Of a DNA stretch of 35,751 bases, positions 32,051-35,751 are shown one piece after another (positions within the stretch are counted from its first letter, which is position 1; each line of letters opens with the position of its first letter). The position numbers and the translations under genes were made by a program. The notes beneath the pieces are model-generated. The model worked only from the letters and a program-made list of their open reading frames with translations. It was not told the DNA's origin and did not search any database. The DNA is taken from assembly GCA_025928545.1 (NCBI GenBank), contig JAICJH010000066.1, positions 1 through 35,751 of the forward strand, written 5' to 3'. The stretch is from Bryobacteraceae bacterium. Its GTDB lineage: Bacteria > Acidobacteriota > Terriglobia > Bryobacterales > Bryobacteraceae.

Positions 32051-32068
32051 TGTAACAGCGTGTAACAG
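32051..32068. promoter_or_regulatory. Two direct TGTAACAG half-sites one helical turn apart
   Basis: TGTAACAG at 32051-32058 and again at 32061-32068, 10 bp start to start, so both present the same DNA face. They lie 36 bp beyond the perfect inverted repeat that contains the same 8-mer. Together they form a cluster of four half-sites about 80-150 bp upstream of the proposed transcription start, the usual place for enhancer sites of NtrC-type activators. Confidence 0.55.
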
Positions 32069-32086
32069 TTTGGGAATCGGCGTGAG

Positions 32087-33340
32087 TCACGCGGTTCGCG
32101 TAATGTTGTACCGGGCCATCTTCCGGTAAAGCGTCATGCGCGACCAATGCAGTTCTTTGGCAGCCAGGCTCCGGTTCCACTCGGTGCGCGCCAGTGTCAT
32201 CAGAATTCGCTCCAGTTCGCCGCCCGTGGAACCCTGCACAGCGTTGCGAAACTGTGAAGGCAGATCGATTTGCCCACTGGCGCCCGGTCCCGGGTCGATA
32301 AACGACGCCTCCACAATATTGCGAAGTTCGCGAACGTTTCCGGGCCACGTGTAGGCCATCAGCAATTCCGCCGTCCCGCGCGTGAACGACTTGGTGACGC
32401 AGCCGAATTTCACATCGAATTCCCTGCGGAACGTCTCGGCCAGAGGAAGGATATCGTCCTTTCTTTCACGCAGCGGCGGCAAATGGATTCTTGCCACATT
32501 CAAACGGAAGAACAGGTCCCGCCGAAATGTCTCGTCGCTCTCCAGCTTCCGGTTGGTCGCCGCAATTATCCGTATATCGATTTTCTGAGCCTGGCGTCCG
32601 CCTAAGCGCTGGATTTCCCCGCTCTCGATGGCACGCAGAATCTTTGCCTGCGCATAAGGACTCAGGTCTCCGATTTCGTCCAGAAACACGCTGCCGCCGT
32701 GCGCGAGCTTCAATTTACCGTCCTGCGGAGCGTGCGCGCCGGTGAAGGCTCCCCGTTCATAGCCGAATAGTTCGCTTTCGAGCAGGCTGTCGGGAATGGC
32801 GGCGCAATTGATGGTGATGAACGGCCTGGCGGCGCGGCTGCTGAAGCGGTGAACGAAATCGGCAGCCAGTTCCTTTCCGGTGCCCGTCTCGCCCGTAATC
32901 AGCACATTACTGTTACATGCGGCTGCTCGTCGAAGATAACTCTTCACGTTTTCGAGCGCCTTGCTCACGCCTACAATCCGGTTGTCTCCATCCCTGGTAG
33001 TGCGATTCGGAACCACCCCTTCGATGGCTGCCGCCAGTTGTGCGGGTGTCTGCGGCAGGCGGATGTAATTTGCCGCGCCGGCCCGCAACGCTTCTATAGC
33101 GAGGCTCTCCGAACCCTGCGATGTGACCAGAACGATAGGAATGCCGTTTTGATCGCGAGACGCTGAACGCGCGGCGGCGAGGTCGTTTGGAGAGATCTGG
33201 TCGCCGCAGCCGATAACGATTGCCACGGGCGGACTTCCGGCATTCGCCAACGCGAAGCCCGCCGCCAGGAGCAGGGTCGAAAGCGTATCTCGCAACTGCG
33301 AGTTTTGGGAAAATATCAGGATGGCCGCTCGCACGACCAT
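32087..33340 (-). CDS. Sigma-54-dependent transcriptional activator with degenerate receiver-like domain
   Basis: A 417-aa NtrC-family activator. Residues about 120-355 are the AAA+ sigma-54 interaction domain: Walker A GETGTGKE (150-157), the GAFTGA loop that touches sigma-54 (197-202), Walker B GSVFLDEIGDL (216-226) and RRDLFFRLNV. Residues 373-417 form a Fis-type helix-turn-helix (LERILMTLARTEWNRSLAAK; ELHWSRMTLYRKMARYNI). Residues 1-110 have the size and rhythm of a receiver domain, but the acidic pocket and phospho-acceptor Asp are missing (ILIFSQNS and VIGCGDQ where DD and D are expected) and the conserved Lys is Arg (NYIRLP). It probably responds to something other than phosphorylation. 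It lies directly upstream of the eCIS operon in the same direction. Confidence 0.93.
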   Translation of the reverse strand: MVVRAAILIFSQNSQLRDTLSTLLLAAGFALANAGSPPVAIVIGCGDQISPNDLAAARSASRDQNGIPIVLVTSQGSESLAIEALRAGAANYIRLPQTPAQLAAAIEGVVPNRTTRDGDNRIVGVSKALENVKSYLRRAAACNSNVLITGETGTGKELAADFVHRFSSRAARPFITINCAAIPDSLLESELFGYERGAFTGAHAPQDGKLKLAHGGSVFLDEIGDLSPYAQAKILRAIESGEIQRLGGRQAQKIDIRIIAATNRKLESDETFRRDLFFRLNVARIHLPPLRERKDDILPLAETFRREFDVKFGCVTKSFTRGTAELLMAYTWPGNVRELRNIVEASFIDPGPGASGQIDLPSQFRNAVQGSTGGELERILMTLARTEWNRSLAAKELHWSRMTLYRKMARYNITRTA

Positions 33341-34091
33341 CCAATAGTACTCGTAGTACCTTGGGTCTGTAAATACTCAAAGTGGTGACTTAAGGACGTA
33401 ATCATCGACTTGGTGCGGAATTGTATCTTAATTAACGAAAGACCGCTGGAGTTGTCGATGAGTTGTGAATGCCAATACGATTGGAAAAATCTCGGCGGGC
33501 AGTTCGGAGCCACGCACGCGACGTTGCCATGAATGCGCAGCTGTGCCACCGTTGGTTGCGCCAGCCGAATTTGCGCGCCAGCGCATGCGCAACGCGGTCC
33601 ACGTCGGGACTTGCCGGACCGCCGAGAACTTTGCTTTGTCGCGGGTAATCACAGATCCCCCGGATTACTCTTTTGATTACGCCCTCGCGCAGACGCCTAA
33701 GTAGCGTGAATCAATAGTTGAATGGGTGCCTGGATCGGCGAAATCCGCTTGGGAAAAGCCCAACCCCCTTTCATTGTCATATATGCGGCTAAGTATCTGA
33801 TTTTCAATTGTCTGGTGCATCGCTACACCGGACGTTCTGCAAGAAAAAATAGTACATTTTTCGTGCACGCCAAGAGGCTTGTATCATTTCACCCGGATCG
33901 TAGGGCACTGGGCGATTATTCGAGATGCCTTTTCATACGAGGTCATGGAAGATCTGATGGAATAGCTGCGCTCCGAAAATTTACGCTTGCGCAGCGGCGA
34001 TACGGAAATGTCGGCGGTAAAGTTTGACGGCCATGATGCCAGCATTGCCCGCAGAAACAGTCACAAATCCCGCGATAGTTGATTTATTAAA
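33341..34091. other. Intergenic region upstream of the activator gene, no convincing gene
   Basis: About 750 bp with higher AT content than the rest. Short open frames exist on both strands, the longest about 100 codons at 33722-34027 (+), but none shows family motifs, a good start site or protein-like composition. A GATACAAT (complement of about 33424-33431) could be the -10 of a promoter for the activator, but without a good -35. A TAGTAC direct repeat with dyad symmetry lies at about 33346-33359, just before the activator start, and could be an autoregulatory site. Confidence 0.35.
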
Positions 34092-34181
34092 TGGCGGTGA
34101 GGGTGAGATTCGAACTCACGGAACCCGTGAAGGTTCAACGGTTTTCGAGACCGCCGCATTCGACCACTCTGCCACCTCACC
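34092..34181 (-). tRNA. tRNA-Ser (anticodon CGA)
   Basis: A 90-nt class II tRNA with the 3' CCA encoded. The acceptor stem GGTGAGG (5', 34181-34175) pairs with CCTCACC, followed by G and CCA. The anticodon arm GCGGT-CTCGAAA-ACCGT has a 7-nt loop with CGA, which reads UCG serine codons. A variable arm with a stem (CCTTCACGGG region) and the T-loop TTCGAATC are present, as expected for serine tRNA. Confidence 0.95.
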
Positions 34182-34308
34182 GCAATCGCAGTGCCTGAAT
34201 TTTCAGACCCGGCATCACCCAATATATCATCCCGGAAGAGCCGTCGTTTCACACGAAGTTGCCGTTTTGGCGCGCTACAGGCCGTGATAACCTGTGCTGG
34301 CAACTACT

Positions 34309-35397
34309 ATGAGCCACGGTTTAAATATCCCTCCCGCAGTGAAAGGCGGCCTCGATTTTCTTGCTCTCGGCGCTCTGGTCAATCGCCTCGATCCCGGCAT
34401 CATCCCGTTCCGGAAGGCACGCACTCTCGAGATCCACGTGAGTGGCGGGGAATTCAACTGCGCGGCGAATCTGGCGGATTGCTTCGAACTGAACACCGGC
34501 GTCGCCACCGCGATGGTGAATTATCCGGTCGGCGAGCTGATTGCCGAGCGGGTCCGGGCAATGGGTGTGAAGCCGTTCTACAAAAGGTTTGAACATAACG
34601 GCGTCAATGGCCCCAATATGGCCACCGTGTATAGCGACCGCGGCCATGGCGTGCGCGGTCCGGTGGTGTTCTATAACCGGGCCAACGAGGCGGGCGCGTT
34701 GCTGAAGCCCGGCGATTTCGACTGGAAAGAAATCTTTTCGCAGGGCGTGCGATGGTTCCACTCGGGCGGCATCTTCGCAGCGCTTTCCGAAACTACTGGT
34801 GAATTGATCATCGAGGGGATGAAAGCGGCGCGTGCGGCCGGCGCCGTAACCTCGCTCGACCTCAATTACCGTGAGAAGCTTTGGAAGATTCAGGGCGGTG
34901 GCAATCGCGCAGTTGAGATGCTGGCGCGGATTGTCGAACAGGTCGATGTGCTGGTAGGCAATGAGGAAGATCTCCAGAAGGGTCTGGGCGTGGAAGGGCC
35001 GCAGGTGGAGTCGACGTCGAAGCTCGACACGCGCGCGTTCGCGGGCATGATGGACAACGTGGTGAAAAAATTTCCGCGAGTCAAGATCGTGGCGACGACA
35101 CTGCGCGAAGTGCATTCGACGACGCGGCACTCGTGGGGCGCCGTCGCATGGATTAACGGGAAACTGCACACCGCTCCGACGACTGATCTCGACGTCATAG
35201 ACCGGGTCGGCGGCGGCGACGGTTTTGCTTCCGGATTCTTCTATGGCCTGCTCACCGGCGAGTCTCCCGAGCAGGCGGTCAAACTCGGTTGGGCCCACGG
35301 CGCGCTGCTCACCACCTTCCCCGGTGACACCACCATGGCCACCGTGGAACAAGTTCGCGCCTTCGCAAAAGGCGGCTCGGCGCGCATTCAGCGCTAA
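34309..35397 (+). CDS. PfkB-family sugar kinase, 2-keto-3-deoxygluconate kinase-like
   Basis: A 362-aa ribokinase-fold kinase. It begins with LDFLALGALVNRLDPG, the sugar-binding SGGEFNCAANLADCF near residue 45, and ends with the PfkB anion-hole motif RVGGGDGFASGFFYGLL, where the Asp is the catalytic base. Similarity of the N-terminus and its partnership with a following SDR dehydrogenase suggest 2-keto-3-deoxygluconate kinase, which phosphorylates KDG to KDPG in uronate or pectin breakdown; other ketohexose or adenosine-type kinases are not excluded. I use ATG 34309; a GTG at 34294 in frame is also possible. The next gene starts 28 nt downstream, so they likely share a transcript. Unrelated to the eCIS. 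Confidence 0.8.
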   Translation: MSHGLNIPPAVKGGLDFLALGALVNRLDPGIIPFRKARTLEIHVSGGEFNCAANLADCFELNTGVATAMVNYPVGELIAERVRAMGVKPFYKRFEHNGVNGPNMATVYSDRGHGVRGPVVFYNRANEAGALLKPGDFDWKEIFSQGVRWFHSGGIFAALSETTGELIIEGMKAARAAGAVTSLDLNYREKLWKIQGGGNRAVEMLARIVEQVDVLVGNEEDLQKGLGVEGPQVESTSKLDTRAFAGMMDNVVKKFPRVKIVATTLREVHSTTRHSWGAVAWINGKLHTAPTTDLDVIDRVGGGDGFASGFFYGLLTGESPEQAVKLGWAHGALLTTFPGDTTMATVEQVRAFAKGGSARIQR

Positions 35398-35424
35398 CCC
35401 GGCAAAACCAGAATAGGAGCCCTT

Positions 35425-35751
35425 ATGCCAGCCAGGAACCTGATGGATCTTACCGGCCGCGTCGTGGCCGTGATCGGAGGTACTTCCGGACTCGGTCGCG
35501 AGTTGGCGATCGGTCTGGCCTCCGCCGGTGCCCACGTTGTCCCTACCGGACGTCGTGCCGACCTGGTCGACGACGTCTGTAAACAAGTGGAACTGGCCGG
35601 CAGCAAAACGCTGCGCCGGGTCTGCGATATCGGGTCCCGCGAATCCGTAGACGAATTCCGCGATGCCATCCTCGCGGAATTCGGCCAGGTCGACGTCCTG
35701 CTCAACGCCGCCGGCCAGATCTTCCGCAAGCCCACCATCGACGTCACCGAA
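35425..35751 (+). CDS. Short-chain dehydrogenase/reductase (partial, runs off the window)
   Basis: The first 109 residues of an SDR: NAD(P)-binding VAVIGGTSGLGRELAIGLA with the GxxxGxG glycines, a PTGRR after strand 2 hinting at NADP preference, and VDVLLNAAGQ (the NAAG motif). The ATG has AGGAG 5-6 nt upstream. Gluconate 5-dehydrogenase or 2-deoxygluconate/KDG dehydrogenase (KduD-like) is likely, given the sugar-acid kinase before it, but the catalytic Tyr-x-x-x-Lys lies beyond the window. Confidence 0.85.
   Translation, partial: MPARNLMDLTGRVVAVIGGTSGLGRELAIGLASAGAHVVPTGRRADLVDDVCKQVELAGSKTLRRVCDIGSRESVDEFRDAILAEFGQVDVLLNAAGQIFRKPTIDVTE

Noticed and set aside
33722..34027. A 101-codon plus-strand frame in the spacer before the tRNA
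   Set aside because: No recognisable motif, no ribosome-binding site and unusual residue make-up. I treat the spacer as non-coding, with modest confidence.
34092..34181. tRNA-Ser as an integration site for an eCIS island
   Set aside because: No integrase and no copy of the tRNA 3' end were seen at the left side of the window. The tRNA reads normally, and the island idea has no support here.
1..35751. CRISPR arrays, insertion sequences and phage-head or lysis genes
   Set aside because: None was found. There are no regularly spaced repeats, transposase motifs, capsid, portal, terminase or holin genes, so the locus is a tail-like system and not a prophage.

Overview
The window carries one nearly complete extracellular contractile injection system (eCIS), a headless phage-tail-like particle of the Afp/PVC/AlgoCIS class. 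About 25 minus-strand genes lie between 33340 and 4015, read from right to left. The DNA is GC-rich with no plasmid, phage-head, transposase or integrase genes. Composition, protein style and the flanking sugar-acid catabolic genes suggest a free-living soil or sediment bacterium, perhaps Acidobacteriota. That assignment is inference: there is no rRNA or taxonomic marker.

Right flank (33341-35751): a spacer without a convincing gene, a tRNA-Ser(CGA), a PfkB-type sugar kinase and the start of a short-chain dehydrogenase. These look like ordinary chromosome. Control region (31924-33340): a sigma-54 activator with a degenerate receiver-like domain sits directly upstream of the operon. Between them are one perfect 9-bp inverted repeat and two direct copies of its half-site, plus a possible -24/-12 promoter.

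eCIS operon in transcription order: DUF3467 protein; AAA+ ATPase; three predicted cargo toxins (two DUF4157/eCIS-core proteins with nuclease-like tails flanking one AHH-nuclease protein); DUF4255 tail terminator; sheath with extra domains; inner tube; tail assembly chaperone overlapping a DUF6760 gene; an unrecognised protein; LysM tail protein; hub; spike; gp25-like wedge; two large baseplate-J proteins; two paralogous fibre-like proteins; tail protein I; three more paralogous fibre-like proteins; PAAR tip. Genes abut or overlap by ATGA/GTGA almost throughout, so translation is probably coupled and the set co-regulated.

Left flank (1-4028): a GT9-like glycosyltransferase, a sulfotransferase, a GT9-like/methyltransferase fusion and an unknown protein. 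They overlap each other and the PAAR gene, and suggest surface-glycan synthesis and modification.

The most notable findings are (i) a textbook -1 programmed frameshift signal joining the tail chaperone to the DUF6760 ORF (upstream GGAGG, a G7 slip site against a stop codon, 5-nt spacer, stem-loop); (ii) a family of five mosaic proteins sharing an N-terminal HGWGVVCGL-type domain with differing C-terminal domains; (iii) a three-nuclease cargo cassette; and (iv) a plausible sigma-54 enhancer/promoter arrangement controlling the operon.
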